Below, piece after piece: positions 25,542-34,951 of a stretch of DNA of 40,823 nucleotides (position 1 is the first letter of the stretch; each line of letters starts with the position of its first letter). Where the stretch lies: assembly GCA_944379995.1 (NCBI GenBank), contig CALWGF010000016.1, positions 1-40,823 of the forward strand. The letters run 5' to 3'. The stretch comes from an uncultured Clostridia bacterium (GTDB taxonomy: Bacteria > Bacillota > Clostridia > Lachnospirales > Anaerotignaceae). Made by a program: the position numbers and the translations under genes. The notes under the pieces are model-generated. The model had not been told where the DNA came from. It saw nothing but the letters and a program-made list of their open reading frames with translations, and ran no database searches.

Positions 25542-26778
25542 ATGTGAATATTCTTAATTCATCTATTCTATTTTTATCTGATTTTTCAACTTTTATTTTA
25601 ATTCCATCAGTTTCGACTTCTTCACCTTCATCAGGGAAACGTCCTATAACACCTATAACATATCCTCCGATTGTATCAAAGTCTTCAGATTCAAGATTTG
25701 TTCCTATCATTTCATTTAAATCTTCAAGTCTTGTGCTTCCGTCAACGATATATTCGTCTTCTTTTACAACTGTTATATCGTCATCTTCTTCATCATATTC
25801 ATCAGAAATATCACCAACTATTTCTTCTATTATATCTTCAAGTGTTACAAGACCTGATGTACCACCGTATTCATCAAGTATTATTGCAACAGGTATTCTT
25901 TTTGTACGCATTTCTGAAAAAAGTTCGGATATGATTTTTGATTCGTATGTAAAATACGGTTCTCTCATATATTTTTCAACAGAAAATGTACTTTCATCAA
26001 TAAACACAATGTCTTTAAGATGAAGTATACCTATAATATCATCAATGCTTTCGTGATAAACTGGAAGTCTTGAAAAACGTTCCTCTTTAAACAATGCAAC
26101 TATTTCATCATATGTTGCAGCATCTTCTATTGCAATCATATCTGTTCTTGGTGTCATTACATCTTTTGCTTTTGAATTGTCAAAGTCGAATACATTATTT
26201 ATCATTCGTCTTTCATCAATCTCAATTACACCTTCTTCATGACTTACATTTACCATTGTTTTAAGCTCAGCTTCTGTTATTGTTGTTGTTATACCGGTTT
26301 TCTTTACACCTAATAATTTTAATATAAATCCTGTTATTATATTTAATACCCATATAGCAGGTGTTAATATGAATATAACAGCATTTATTACTCTTGCAAC
26401 ACCTAAAGATACCTTTTCGGAATTTTGAGCTGCAAAAGTTTTTGGTGTTATTTCACCGAATATAAGAATAGCAACAGTTGTAATTGCAGTAGCTATTGCA
26501 ACACCGTTTTTTGGTGCATATGCAAGTGTTAAAGATGTCAAAAGAGAAGTTGCTGCTATGTTTACAAGGTTGTTTCCTACAAGTATGGCACTCAGGAGTT
26601 TATTTGGATTAGTTACAAGCTTTTCAATTAATTCAGCATTTTTAATCTTTTCTTCAATCATATTTTTAATTCTTATCTTACTTAGAGAAGTAAGAGCTGT
26701 TTCTGATGCAGAGAAAAATGCTGACATCATAAGTAAACCTACTAAAACAATAAACATCAACGAACTACCGGGTTCCAC
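25540..26778 (-). CDS. CNNM/CBS/CorC_HlyC domain membrane protein
   Basis: A 412-residue protein of the hemolysin-like CNNM/CorC group. An N-terminal CNNM transmembrane domain (about 1-180; SASETALTSLSKIRIKNMIEEK) is followed by two CBS domains (DVMTPRTDMIAIE; RIPVAIILDEYGGTSGLVTL then EDIIEEIVGDI) and a C-terminal CorC_HlyC transporter-associated domain (GGYVIGVIGRFPDEGEEVET). Members are linked to Mg2+ or cobalt export; the substrate here is not known. It begins at GTG 26778 after GGAGAG. The terminator at 25505 is shared with spoIVFB. An inverted repeat (26827-26850) lies 50 bases upstream and may be an operator. Confidence 0.92.
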   Translation of the reverse strand: MEPGSSLMFIVLVGLLMMSAFFSASETALTSLSKIRIKNMIEEKIKNAELIEKLVTNPNKLLSAILVGNNLVNIAATSLLTSLTLAYAPKNGVAIATAITTVAILIFGEITPKTFAAQNSEKVSLGVARVINAVIFILTPAIWVLNIITGFILKLLGVKKTGITTTITEAELKTMVNVSHEEGVIEIDERRMINNVFDFDNSKAKDVMTPRTDMIAIEDAATYDEIVALFKEERFSRLPVYHESIDDIIGILHLKDIVFIDESTFSVEKYMREPYFTYESKIISELFSEMRTKRIPVAIILDEYGGTSGLVTLEDIIEEIVGDISDEYDEEDDDITVVKEDEYIVDGSTRLEDLNEMIGTNLESEDFDTIGGYVIGVIGRFPDEGEEVETDGIKIKVEKSDKNRIDELRIFT

Positions 26779-26826
26779 TAATAATCACTCTCCTAAAAAT
26801 ATAAAAAATTAATAAAGTATCAATAC

Positions 26827-26850
26827 TACGGTGTATACATTATTACCGTA
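26827..26850 (-). promoter_or_regulatory. Inverted repeat upstream of the CNNM/CorC gene
   Basis: TACGGT and ACCGTA are 6-base inverted arms with a 12-base spacer, extended by AATA and TATT with a one-base bulge. It is GC-richer than its surroundings. It could be a protein-binding site or a small hairpin. The gene's own -35/-10 elements are not clear. Confidence 0.35.
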
Positions 26851-26898
26851 TTAAAACACATGATAACAGAATTTTAGAAAAAATCAACTGTTATTATG

Positions 26899-28071
26899 TT
26901 AAAGTCTTGATAAACCAAGTTCTTTTGCTTTATCTGCAACTGCTTTTGCTATTGCAGGACAAACTCTTTTATCAAATGGTGATGGTATAACATATTCTTC
27001 ATTAAGTTCATCTTCTGATATAAGGTCTGCTATTGCAAATGCAGCAGCAATATTCATATCTTCTGTTATATCCTTTGCACGAACATCAAGAGCACCTCTG
27101 AATATTCCAGGGAATGCAAGAACATTGTTTATCTGATTAGGGAAATCACTTCTTCCAGAACATGCAACTCTTGCACCTGCTTCTTTTGCCTCATTTGGAT
27201 ATATTTCAGGCACAGGATTTGCCATAGCAAATACAATAGGGTCGTTTGCCATTGATTTTATCATTTCTGCTGTAAGAAGTTTTGGACCAGATACACCTAT
27301 AAATACATCTGCACCAACAATAACATCTGCAAGAGTACCACTTTTTCTTTCAGGATTTGTTATTTTTGAAAGTTCTGTAAATGCAGGATTTGTATATTCT
27401 TTATCAGCTGTTATTGCTCCTTCTTTATCACAAAGTATAAGATTTTTTACACCAGCTTTTAAAAGAAGTTTTCCTATGGCTGTTCCGGCACTTCCGGCAC
27501 CATTTATTATAACTTTAGCTGTTTCAAGATTTTTTCCTACAAGACGAAGTGCATTTTTAAGTCCTGCTAAAACAACTACAGCTGTTCCGTGTTGGTCATC
27601 ATGAAATACAGGTATATCACATACTTCTTTAAGTTTTCTTTCGATTTCAAAACATCTTGGAGCAGATATATCTTCAAGATTTATACCACCAAAACTGCCA
27701 GCAAAAAGACTTATTGCCTTAACAATTTCGTCTGTATCTTTTGAACGAACACATAAAGGAATTGCATCAACATCTCCAAATTCTTTGAATAATGCACATT
27801 TTCCTTCCATAACAGGCATACCGGCTTCCGGTCCAATATCACCAAGCCCTAATACTGCTGTACCATCTGTAATTACTGCAACAGTATTCCATCTTCTTGT
27901 AAGTTCAAATGAAAGTGAAGGCTCTTTTTGTATTGCAAGACAAGGTTCTGCAACACCCGGTGTATATGCTACTGAAAGCTCATCAGCATTTGTAACTTTT
28001 GCTCTGCACTTTATTTCTATTTTACCTTTCCAATTTTTATGTTCTTGTAATGCTCTTTCTTTAATATCCAT
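26899..28071 (-). CDS. Malic enzyme (NAD(P)-dependent, decarboxylating)
   Basis: A 390-residue enzyme that oxidises malate to pyruvate and CO2 in the cytosol. The N-terminal catalytic part has YTPGVAEPC and GTAVLGLGDIGPEAGMPVME followed by GKCALFKEF. The metal site is in EDISAPRCFEIE and the active-site segment in HDDQHGTAVVVLAGL. A Rossmann domain follows with INGAGSAGTAIGKLLL, and AMANPVPEI comes near the end. This is the short bacterial type without a phosphotransacetylase extension. I chose ATG 28071; an in-frame GTG at 28080 is closer to the GAGGGTG. It is monocistronic, divergent from the radical SAM operon. Confidence 0.95.
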   Translation of the reverse strand: MDIKERALQEHKNWKGKIEIKCRAKVTNADELSVAYTPGVAEPCLAIQKEPSLSFELTRRWNTVAVITDGTAVLGLGDIGPEAGMPVMEGKCALFKEFGDVDAIPLCVRSKDTDEIVKAISLFAGSFGGINLEDISAPRCFEIERKLKEVCDIPVFHDDQHGTAVVVLAGLKNALRLVGKNLETAKVIINGAGSAGTAIGKLLLKAGVKNLILCDKEGAITADKEYTNPAFTELSKITNPERKSGTLADVIVGADVFIGVSGPKLLTAEMIKSMANDPIVFAMANPVPEIYPNEAKEAGARVACSGRSDFPNQINNVLAFPGIFRGALDVRAKDITEDMNIAAAFAIADLISEDELNEEYVIPSPFDKRVCPAIAKAVADKAKELGLSRL

Positions 28072-28175
28072 TTGCAACACCCTCTTTAGTAAAATTATGT
28101 TAATAATTTTATATTTTTAATAAACTTATGTCAATAATATTAGAAAATATACGTATTTATTATAAAGTGATGAAA

Positions 28176-28205
28176 TTGTTTTAATTTTAAGTTATTATAT
28201 ATAAT
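28176..28205 (+). promoter_or_regulatory. Promoter of the radical SAM operon
   Basis: TTGTTT (28176-28181), an 18-base spacer and TATAAT (28200-28205), 36 bases before the start codon. Confidence 0.5.
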
Positions 28206-28240
28206 AGATAACTATGCATTTTAAATTTTTGGAGGAAAAT

Positions 28241-30100
28241 ATGAAAAAAAATATGATACCTGATAGTATACTCATGCAAGTTGAAAAACCAGCAAGATAT
28301 ACAGGAAATGAAATAAATATGGTTGTTAAAGACCCTAAAAAAGTTGATGTACGTTTTGGTTTTTGTTTTCCAGACGTTTATGAAGTAGGTATGAGCCATT
28401 TGGGACTTCAAATACTTTACTTCTTCCTTAACAGACGTGAAGATACTTATTGTGAAAGAGTTTTTGCTCCTTGGGTTGACCTTGAAAAAATAATGAGAGA
28501 AAAAAATATACCTCTTTTTTCTCTTGAAACACAGGAAAATATAAAGAATTTTGATTTTTTAGGCTTTACATTACAGTATGAAATGAGCTATACAAATATA
28601 TTCAATATGCTTGACCTTGCAGGAATACCTATTTTTTCTGTTGATAGAAGTGAAGAAGACCCTATTATTGTTTGTGGTGGTTCTTGTGCCTATAACCCTG
28701 AGCCACTTGCTGAAATGGTAGATTTCTTCTATCTTGGCGAAGGTGAAGTGCTTTATGACCAAATTATAGAAATGTATAAAGAAAATAAAAAGAATGGTAA
28801 AACTAAAGCAGAATTTCTTGAAAGCCTTCTTGAACTTGATGGTATATATGTTCCTAAATACTATGACGTTGAATATAAAGAAAATGGTGAAATAAAATCA
28901 TTTACACCAAACCACCCTAAGGCTAGAAAAATAATAAGAAAAGTTGTTGTTACAGATATGGATAATGTTTTTTATCCTGAAAAACAACTTGTTCCACTTG
29001 TTGAAGTTGTTCATGATAGAGTTACTCTTGAGCTTTTCAGAGGGTGTATAAGAGGTTGTCGTTTCTGTCAAGCTGGTTTTGTATATAGACCTGTAAGACA
29101 GAAAAAACCTGATACTCTTATGGAACAGGCAAAAAATCTTGTTGCAGCATCAGGACATGAAGAAATTTCTCTTATATCATTAAGTACAAGTGATTATACT
29201 TGTTTTCCTGAGCTTGCAAATGGACTTCTTGATGAATTTAAAAATAAGGCTGTTAATCTTTCACTTCCTTCTCTTAGAATTGATGCGTTCTCTCTTGACC
29301 TTATGCAGAAAATACAGGAAGTTAGAAAAAGTTCTCTTACATTTGCTCCAGAGGCTGGTTCTCAAAGACTTAGAGATGTTATAAATAAAAATCTTTCTGA
29401 AGAAGATATATTAAAAGGTTGTGAACTTGCATTTTCAGGTGGTTGGAATAGAGTTAAACTTTATTTTATGATTGGCTTACCTACTGAAACAGAAGAAGAC
29501 CTTTTAGGTATTGCTCGTTTATCTGAAAAAATTGTTGATAAATATTATGAATTGCCTAAAGAAAAAAGAAGTCGTCCTGTAAATGTTGTTGCAAGTAGCT
29601 CTTGTTTTGTTCCAAAGCCATTTACTCCATTCCAATGGGACGCTCAAAACACATATCAAGAGTTTGGTGAAAAAGCAAAACTTGTTAAAAGTGCTATTAC
29701 AAGAAAACAGCTTAAATATCAGTATCATGAAACAAAACTTTCAAGTCTTGAAGGTGTCCTTGCAAGAGGTGATAGAAAAGTTGGTCGTGCTATACACAGA
29801 GCTTGGCAACTTGGTTGCACATTTGATGGTTGGTCTGATATGTTTGATTATGATAAATGGGTACAGGCTTTTGATGAAACTGGTGTTGATATGACATTCT
29901 ATGCAAACAGAAAGAGAAGTTTTGATGAAATACTTCCTTGGGACCATATTTCAGTAGGTGTTTCAAAACATTTCCTTATGAATGAAAGAATTAAGGCAGA
30001 GCAGGAAATTACTACTCCTAACTGTCGTCAAGATTGTTCAAACTGTGGTGCAAAATGTTTTAAAACTGGTATATGTTTTGATGAAAGAGAAAATTACTAA
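28241..30100 (+). CDS. TIGR03960-type B12-binding/radical SAM protein
   Basis: A 619-residue protein. An N-terminal cobalamin-like domain (about 1-200) has FGFCFPDVYEVGMSHLGLQI and VCGGSCAYNPEPLAEMVDFF. The radical SAM domain (about 245-480) has the 4Fe-4S motif CIRGCRFCQAG. The C-terminal end is cysteine-rich (NCRQDCSNCGAKCFKTGIC), suggesting another metal site. TIGR03960 proteins are encoded with a TIGR03936 partner, as here, but their reaction is unknown to me. The start ATG 28241 follows GGAGG; the in-frame ATG at 28214 does not. First gene of a three-gene operon with the partner and an RNase E/G-type enzyme. Confidence 0.9.
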   Translation: MKKNMIPDSILMQVEKPARYTGNEINMVVKDPKKVDVRFGFCFPDVYEVGMSHLGLQILYFFLNRREDTYCERVFAPWVDLEKIMREKNIPLFSLETQENIKNFDFLGFTLQYEMSYTNIFNMLDLAGIPIFSVDRSEEDPIIVCGGSCAYNPEPLAEMVDFFYLGEGEVLYDQIIEMYKENKKNGKTKAEFLESLLELDGIYVPKYYDVEYKENGEIKSFTPNHPKARKIIRKVVVTDMDNVFYPEKQLVPLVEVVHDRVTLELFRGCIRGCRFCQAGFVYRPVRQKKPDTLMEQAKNLVAASGHEEISLISLSTSDYTCFPELANGLLDEFKNKAVNLSLPSLRIDAFSLDLMQKIQEVRKSSLTFAPEAGSQRLRDVINKNLSEEDILKGCELAFSGGWNRVKLYFMIGLPTETEEDLLGIARLSEKIVDKYYELPKEKRSRPVNVVASSSCFVPKPFTPFQWDAQNTYQEFGEKAKLVKSAITRKQLKYQYHETKLSSLEGVLARGDRKVGRAIHRAWQLGCTFDGWSDMFDYDKWVQAFDETGVDMTFYANRKRSFDEILPWDHISVGVSKHFLMNERIKAEQEITTPNCRQDCSNCGAKCFKTGICFDERENY

Positions 30101-30114
30101 GAGGTATAAAAATT

Positions 30115-30867
30115 ATGGAAAAAGATATGGTTAATTGCGAAAAAGGTTTTACTTTGCCAAAAGAAAGAATTATATATAGAGTTAAATTTACAAAAGGTGA
30201 AGAAGTTAAATATATAGGTCATCTTGATGTTATGCGTACTTTTCAAAGAGCTATAAAAAGAGCAAATCTTCCTATTGCTTATTCTCATGGATTTAATCCA
30301 CATCAGCTTTTATCATTTGCTAGCCCTCTTACTCTTGGTACAACAAGTTGTGGAGAATATGGGGATTTTGAGTTTACAGAAAAAGTTGATACAGAAGAAA
30401 TAAAAGAAAGATTTAATGCGGTTTTACCAACAGGAATAAAAGTTTTAAAAGTTGTTCTTCTTAAAAATGGTGTTGCAAAAGCTATGGCTAGTATTGAAGC
30501 TGCAACATATGAAGCTAAACTTGATGATAGAGTAACTTCTGAAATGATAGATAAAAATCTTGAAGGATATCTTGCTCAAAAAGAAATTAATGTAATGAAA
30601 AAGACTAAAAAGAATTTTAAAGAAACTAATATTCGTGAAGATATTTTTGAAGTTAAAAATATATCCGATGATGAAGGAACAAAACTTTTTATGTTTCTTG
30701 CAGCAGGAAGTAAAAGAAATCTTAAACCTGAAAGTGTTGTTGATGGGTTATATCAATATCTTGGTATAGAGTTTGACAAATACGAAATAAGATATAAAAG
30801 AATTGAAACTTTCAGAAAAGAAAATGATAAATATATGGGGCTTGCAGAAGGTGTTGAAGCCTTATGA
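30115..30867 (+). CDS. TIGR03936/DUF2344 radical SAM-linked protein
   Basis: A 250-residue protein of the family found with, or fused to, the TIGR03960 radical SAM proteins. Signatures are YIGHLDVMRTFQRAIKRANL, then PIAYSHGFNPHQLLSFASPL and TLGTTSCGEYGDFE. The role in the cell is not known, though the steady linkage with an RNase E/G gene suggests RNA modification. The ATG lies 14 bases after the previous stop with AGAGG upstream. It overlaps the next start by four bases (ATGA). It is probably a cytoplasmic partner of the upstream protein. Confidence 0.88.
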   Translation: MEKDMVNCEKGFTLPKERIIYRVKFTKGEEVKYIGHLDVMRTFQRAIKRANLPIAYSHGFNPHQLLSFASPLTLGTTSCGEYGDFEFTEKVDTEEIKERFNAVLPTGIKVLKVVLLKNGVAKAMASIEAATYEAKLDDRVTSEMIDKNLEGYLAQKEINVMKKTKKNFKETNIREDIFEVKNISDDEGTKLFMFLAAGSKRNLKPESVVDGLYQYLGIEFDKYEIRYKRIETFRKENDKYMGLAEGVEAL

Positions 30868-32309
30868 AAAGAATACTTATAGACTCATTTGCAGGACAAA
30901 GAAGAATTGCTCTTATTGAAAATGGTGAACTTATAGAACTCATATTTGAAAATGGTAAGGAAAATTCAATAGCAGGCAATATATATTGCGGAAAAATAAA
31001 ATCTGTTGTTCCTGGTATGCAAGCAGCTTTTGTTGATATAGGTACAGATAAAAATGCTTATCTTTATTATGGCAAAGAAAGAGCCGAAAATGACGAAAAC
31101 AATACAAGAAAAAATCGTCCTAAGGCTGGAACAGATATTATTGTTAAAGTAGAAAAAGACGGTATTGGCACAAAGGGTGCTGTTGTTACTGAAAAAATAT
31201 CATATACAGGTAAATTTGTTGTTATTATTCCTAATGAAAATAATATAGGCATATCAAAAAAGATTGTTTCAAAAGAGGAAAGAGAAAGAATAAAATCTAT
31301 TATAGAAACTCTTTTGCCTGACAACTATGGTATTATTGTTCGTACAGAAGGTGAGGGAAAAACTTCTGATGAATATGAAAAAGAAATAAAAAGCCTTATT
31401 GAGAAAAGTGAAGCTGTTAATAAAAAAGGTATGTATACAAAAGCACCAGCTCTTATATTAAAAGAAGCTGGTACTGCTTTTGGTGTTATACGTGAACTTT
31501 TTTCAAAAGATGTTGATGAGCTTGTTGTTAACGATTTGGAATATTACAATGAACTTGTTAAATATGGTGAAGAATATGATGATATAGTAGGAAAAGTTAA
31601 GTTATATGAAGGTAATACACCTTTATTTGAAGAATATTTTATTGAAAGTAAAGTACAAAAAGCATTGCAAAATAGAGTATGGCTTAAAAGTGGTGGATTT
31701 CTTGTTATAGAAGAAACAGAAGCTTGTGTTGTTATAGATGTAAATACAGGAAAATTTACAGGAAGTAAAGATTTTCAAAAAACAATAATGAAAACAAATT
31801 TGGAGGCAGCTTTGGAGGTTGCTAAACAAATAAGACTTAGAAATCTTTCTGGTATGATAATAGTTGATTTTATTGATATAAAAGACCAAGAGGATAAAAT
31901 AATACTTAGAAAAACACTTGAAAATGCTTTGTCTAAAGATAGAATAAAAACAGTCGTTGTTGGAATGACAGAACTTTGTCTTATGCAGATTACAAGAAAA
32001 AAAGTAAGACAACCTCTTTCTGCTTCTGTAATGTATAAGTGCAAAGAATGTAATGGAACTGGTAATGTTTATTCTGTTGAATGGACTGTAAATACTATGA
32101 GAAGAGAAGTTATCAATATTCTTAAAAATACACTTTTTGAAAGCATATCTTTAAAATGTGATGAAAGATTATTTAATGCATTTAAAGGTAAAGATAATTC
32201 TGTTATTAATTATATTAAGGAAATAACAGGCAAAGATATATTTTTTATTGAAGATAAAGAAATACAATTTTGTAGATATGAGATAATAAAAAATAGCAAA
32301 ATATTATGA
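30864..32309 (+). CDS. rng: Ribonuclease E/G family protein
   Basis: A 481-residue endoribonuclease of the RNase G type. An S1-like RNA-binding domain (about 35-125) begins with GNIYCGKIKSVVPGMQAAF. The catalytic core follows, with the aspartates expected in ACVVIDVNTGKFTG and SGMIIVDFIDIKDQED. The zinc-link motif is CKECNGTGNV near residue 393. RNase E/G proteins process rRNA and mRNA. The length matches RNase G rather than long RNase E. It overlaps the preceding gene by 4 bases. In many Clostridia rplU, rpmA and obg follow; here the next gene is rny with its own promoter. No clear terminator is visible after the stop. Confidence 0.92.
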   Translation: MKRILIDSFAGQRRIALIENGELIELIFENGKENSIAGNIYCGKIKSVVPGMQAAFVDIGTDKNAYLYYGKERAENDENNTRKNRPKAGTDIIVKVEKDGIGTKGAVVTEKISYTGKFVVIIPNENNIGISKKIVSKEERERIKSIIETLLPDNYGIIVRTEGEGKTSDEYEKEIKSLIEKSEAVNKKGMYTKAPALILKEAGTAFGVIRELFSKDVDELVVNDLEYYNELVKYGEEYDDIVGKVKLYEGNTPLFEEYFIESKVQKALQNRVWLKSGGFLVIEETEACVVIDVNTGKFTGSKDFQKTIMKTNLEAALEVAKQIRLRNLSGMIIVDFIDIKDQEDKIILRKTLENALSKDRIKTVVVGMTELCLMQITRKKVRQPLSASVMYKCKECNGTGNVYSVEWTVNTMRREVINILKNTLFESISLKCDERLFNAFKGKDNSVINYIKEITGKDIFFIEDKEIQFCRYEIIKNSKIL

Positions 32310-32399
32310 GGTTTTTATATATTATTTTTTATAATTTGCATATTTGTTGTTAAATATTACTATGAATTGATAATCAAATGTGTCAATTTTAAATGTATC

Positions 32400-32428
32400 T
32401 TGACATAATTGTTAAATAGATTTAAAAT
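32400..32428 (+). promoter_or_regulatory. Promoter of rny
   Basis: TTGACA (32400-32405), 17 bases, TAAAAT (32423-32428). This gives a leader of about 64 bases before the start at 32499. Confidence 0.65.
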
Positions 32429-32485
32429 TAAAAGAGTGCTTTTTGCATTAAATTATCATTAAAAAGATATTAAAATAATTTTTTC

Positions 32486-32501
32486 AGGGGGTGTTTTTAT
32501 A
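32486..32501 (+). promoter_or_regulatory. rny ribosome binding site and AUA start codon
   Basis: AGGGGGTG (32486-32493) lies 5 bases before ATA (32499-32501). No ATG, GTG or TTG occurs in this frame between the stop TAA at 32460 and GTG 32553, which lies at the end of the membrane helix and has no binding site. Alignment to the N-terminus of B. subtilis Rny (which opens MTPI) places ATA exactly at the initiator position. Confidence 0.7.
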
Positions 32502-34037
32502 GAACCGATAACTATAATTACAGGTATTATCGGAGTAATTCTTGGCGCTTTAGTGGGCTTTAACTATAGAAAACGCATTGCAGAGGCAAAAATCGGAGTA
32601 GCTGAAGAAAGAGCGGAAAGAATAGTTGAGGATGCAAAAAAAGATGCGGAAGCTAAAAAGAAGGAGATACTTCTTGAGGCTAAAGAAGAAAGCATAAAAG
32701 TTAAGAATGAAATGGAAAAAGAGGTTCGTGACAGAAGAAACGAACAACAAAGAACTGAAAGACGTCTTATTCAGAAAGAAGAAACTCTTGATAGAAAAGC
32801 TGATGCTTATGAGAAAAAAGAAGAACAGCTTAATAAACGTCTTGAAGAACTTGATAAACAGAAAGAAGAAGTTGAATCTCTTCATGAAAAACAAGTTAAA
32901 GAGCTTGAAAGAATAAGTGGTCTTACAAGAGAAGAAGCTAAAAATTATATTCTTGCTACTGTTGAAACTGAAGTTAAGCATGAAGCTACTCTTATGATTA
33001 AAGAGATAGAATCAAAAGCAAAACTTGAGGCTGACAGACGCTCTAGAGAAATAGTTGCAAATGCAATTCAAAAATGTGCAGTTGACCATGTTGCTGAAAC
33101 AACAGTTTCTGTTGTACAGCTTCCTAATGATGAAATGAAAGGTCGTATTATCGGACGTGAAGGAAGAAATATTCGTGCACTTGAAACTCTTACAGGAATT
33201 GACCTTATTATAGATGATACTCCAGAAGCTGTTATACTTTCTGGATTTGACCCTATAAGAAGAGAAATTGCAAGAATTGCACTTGAAAAACTTATTGTTG
33301 ATGGTCGTGTTCACCCTTCAAGAATTGAAGAAATGGTTGAAAAGGCAAGAAAAGAAGTTGAAGTTATAATTCGTGATGAAGGTGAAGCTGCAACATTTGA
33401 TACAGGTGTAAATGGTCTTCACCCTGAACTTGTTAAACTTCTTGGTAAACTTAAATATAGAACAAGTTATGGTCAGAATGTTCTTAAACATTCTATGGAG
33501 GTTGCACACCTTACAGGTCTTATGGCGGCTGAACTTGGTGTTGATGTAAATATTGCAAAAAGAGCAGGGCTTTTACATGATATTGGTAAGAGTGTTGACC
33601 ACGAAATGGAAGGTTCTCATGTAAGTATTGGTGTTGACCTTTGTCGTAAATATAAAGAGTCACCTATTGTTATTAATGCTGTTGAGGCTCATCATGGTGA
33701 TGTTGACCCAGAAAGCATTATTGCAATACTTGTACAAGCTGCTGATGCTATTTCTGCAGCAAGACCAGGAGCAAGACGTGAAACTCTTGAATCATATATT
33801 AAACGTCTTCAGAAACTCGAAGAAATTGCTGATAATTTCAAAGGTGTTGAAAAATCATTTGCAATTCAGGCAGGTCGTGAGCTTAGAATTATTATAGTTC
33901 CAGAAGATGTTAATGATGAGGGTATGACACTTCTTGCAAGAGATATTGCTAAAAAAATAGAAGATGAGCTTGAATATCCAGGACAGATTAAAGTTAATCT
34001 TATAAGAGAAACAAGAGCTGTTGAATATGCTAAATAA
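32499..34037 (+). CDS. rny: Ribonuclease Y, membrane-anchored endoribonuclease
   Basis: About 512 residues, close to the B. subtilis length (520). RNase Y starts mRNA decay in Firmicutes at the inner face of the membrane. An N-terminal helix ([18 protein letters not shown]) is followed by a long charged coiled coil (about 25-200). A KH RNA-binding domain has [19 protein letters not shown], and the catalytic HD domain has [13 protein letters not shown] then [12 protein letters not shown]. Counting from the only canonical in-frame start, GTG 32553, would remove the membrane anchor. I therefore place the start at ATA 32499, directly after a strong AGGGGGTG. It has its own promoter at 32400 and a terminator at 34039. 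Confidence 0.93.
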   Translation: MEPITIITGIIGVILGALVGFNYRKRIAEAKIGVAEERAERIVEDAKKDAEAKKKEILLEAKEESIKVKNEMEKEVRDRRNEQQRTERRLIQKEETLDRKADAYEKKEEQLNKRLEELDKQKEEVESLHEKQVKELERISGLTREEAKNYILATVETEVKHEATLMIKEIESKAKLEADRRSREIVANAIQKCAVDHVAETTVSVVQLPNDEMKGRIIGREGRNIRALETLTGIDLIIDDTPEAVILSGFDPIRREIARIALEKLIVDGRVHPSRIEEMVEKARKEVEVIIRDEGEAATFDTGVNGLHPELVKLLGKLKYRTSYGQNVLKHSMEVAHLTGLMAAELGVDVNIAKRAGLLHDIGKSVDHEMEGSHVSIGVDLCRKYKESPIVINAVEAHHGDVDPESIIAILVQAADAISAARPGARRETLESYIKRLQKLEEIADNFKGVEKSFAIQAGRELRIIIVPEDVNDEGMTLLARDIAKKIEDELEYPGQIKVNLIRETRAVEYAK

Positions 34038-34072
34038 TAAAAATAGAGCAGATTAATCTGCTCTATTTTTTA
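34038..34072 (+). terminator. Bidirectional terminator after rny
   Basis: AAAATAGAGCAGATT / AATCTGCTCTATTTT with A and T runs; it serves convergent rny and the anti-sigma gene. Confidence 0.93.
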
Positions 34073-34951
34073 TTATTTTAATATATCTTTTATTACGTCA
34101 TTTGGTATAATAAATTCTGGTGAACCTGTTGCTCCTGGTGCTATTTCATATTTATCAAAACAAATAACTAAGTTTCCGTCATCATTTATAAAGAATTTTT
34201 GGTCAGGTTGTATTTTTTCAAACATAAGTTTATCAGGATTGTTAAAATCTGTAAAGTATACAACATAATCAGATGCTTTATTTGTTTTTAACATTTCTTC
34301 TTTTATATAATTACTTATTGGTGTTATATAATCAGCACCTTCTTTAAAAAGTCCTTGAAGTGTTAAAAGTTCTCCTGTTTTTTTGTCTATATTATAAAAA
34401 TTATGTATAGTTGATGATGAACCTACTGTGTTAAATATATATGTGTCTATTGCAAGTATATTTTCATTATCTGTTCTTACAGTGTAGCTACTTTCCATTC
34501 CCATATGTACATCTTCATCAGGAAATTGTTCTCTTAATTTTTTTGCATCAGCTTCGAATGCTAATATTAAAGCTTCAGCATTTTCCTTAAATTCTTCATT
34601 AAGTTTATTTTCTAAATCTTTATTTAGAAGTCCTTCTATTTTAGGGGTTACAACATTTGCTTCTATTCCTGCATCTTTAAATGTATATCTATTAAATGTT
34701 AGAACTCTTACTATATCTGAAAATCCTGGTATGTCTGAAACTGTTTTTGCAAATGTAGGACTTACATTTAATACAGTACAAAATGATATTGATGCTATAA
34801 AACAAGCAGCAGCAGTTATTTTTAAAGGTCTAATTATTTTTTTTGATTGCTTTTTTTTATCTTCTTCAAATATTTTTTCTATATTTTTTCTAAGTGAGTC
34901 GGGAGCTTTTATTTCTGAATATTGTTTTTTTAAGTTTTCGATATTATTCAT
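34073..34951 (-). CDS. RsiV-like anti-sigma factor (DUF3298/DUF4163 type)
   Basis: A 292-residue protein with a cytoplasmic head (about 1-42), one membrane helix (ITAAACFIASISFCTVLNVS, about 50-68) and a large exported domain. The outer domain has the DUF4163-DUF3298 pattern: NRYTFKDAGIEANVVTPKIE, FYNIDKKTGELLTLQGLFKE and FINDDGNLVICFDKYEIAPG. B. subtilis RsiV has this layout, holds sigma-V inactive, and is degraded after it binds lysozyme. The gene starts at the TAATG overlap with the sigma factor stop, so the pair is coupled. The lysozyme-sensing role here is inferred from family. Confidence 0.8.
   Translation of the reverse strand: MNNIENLKKQYSEIKAPDSLRKNIEKIFEEDKKKQSKKIIRPLKITAAACFIASISFCTVLNVSPTFAKTVSDIPGFSDIVRVLTFNRYTFKDAGIEANVVTPKIEGLLNKDLENKLNEEFKENAEALILAFEADAKKLREQFPDEDVHMGMESSYTVRTDNENILAIDTYIFNTVGSSSTIHNFYNIDKKTGELLTLQGLFKEGADYITPISNYIKEEMLKTNKASDYVVYFTDFNNPDKLMFEKIQPDQKFFINDDGNLVICFDKYEIAPGATGSPEFIIPNDVIKDILK

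Noticed and set aside
25544..26023. Plus-strand frame of 159 codons opposite the CNNM/CorC gene
   Set aside because: Serine/isoleucine-rich antisense shadow with no ribosome binding site; the minus-strand protein has clear domains.
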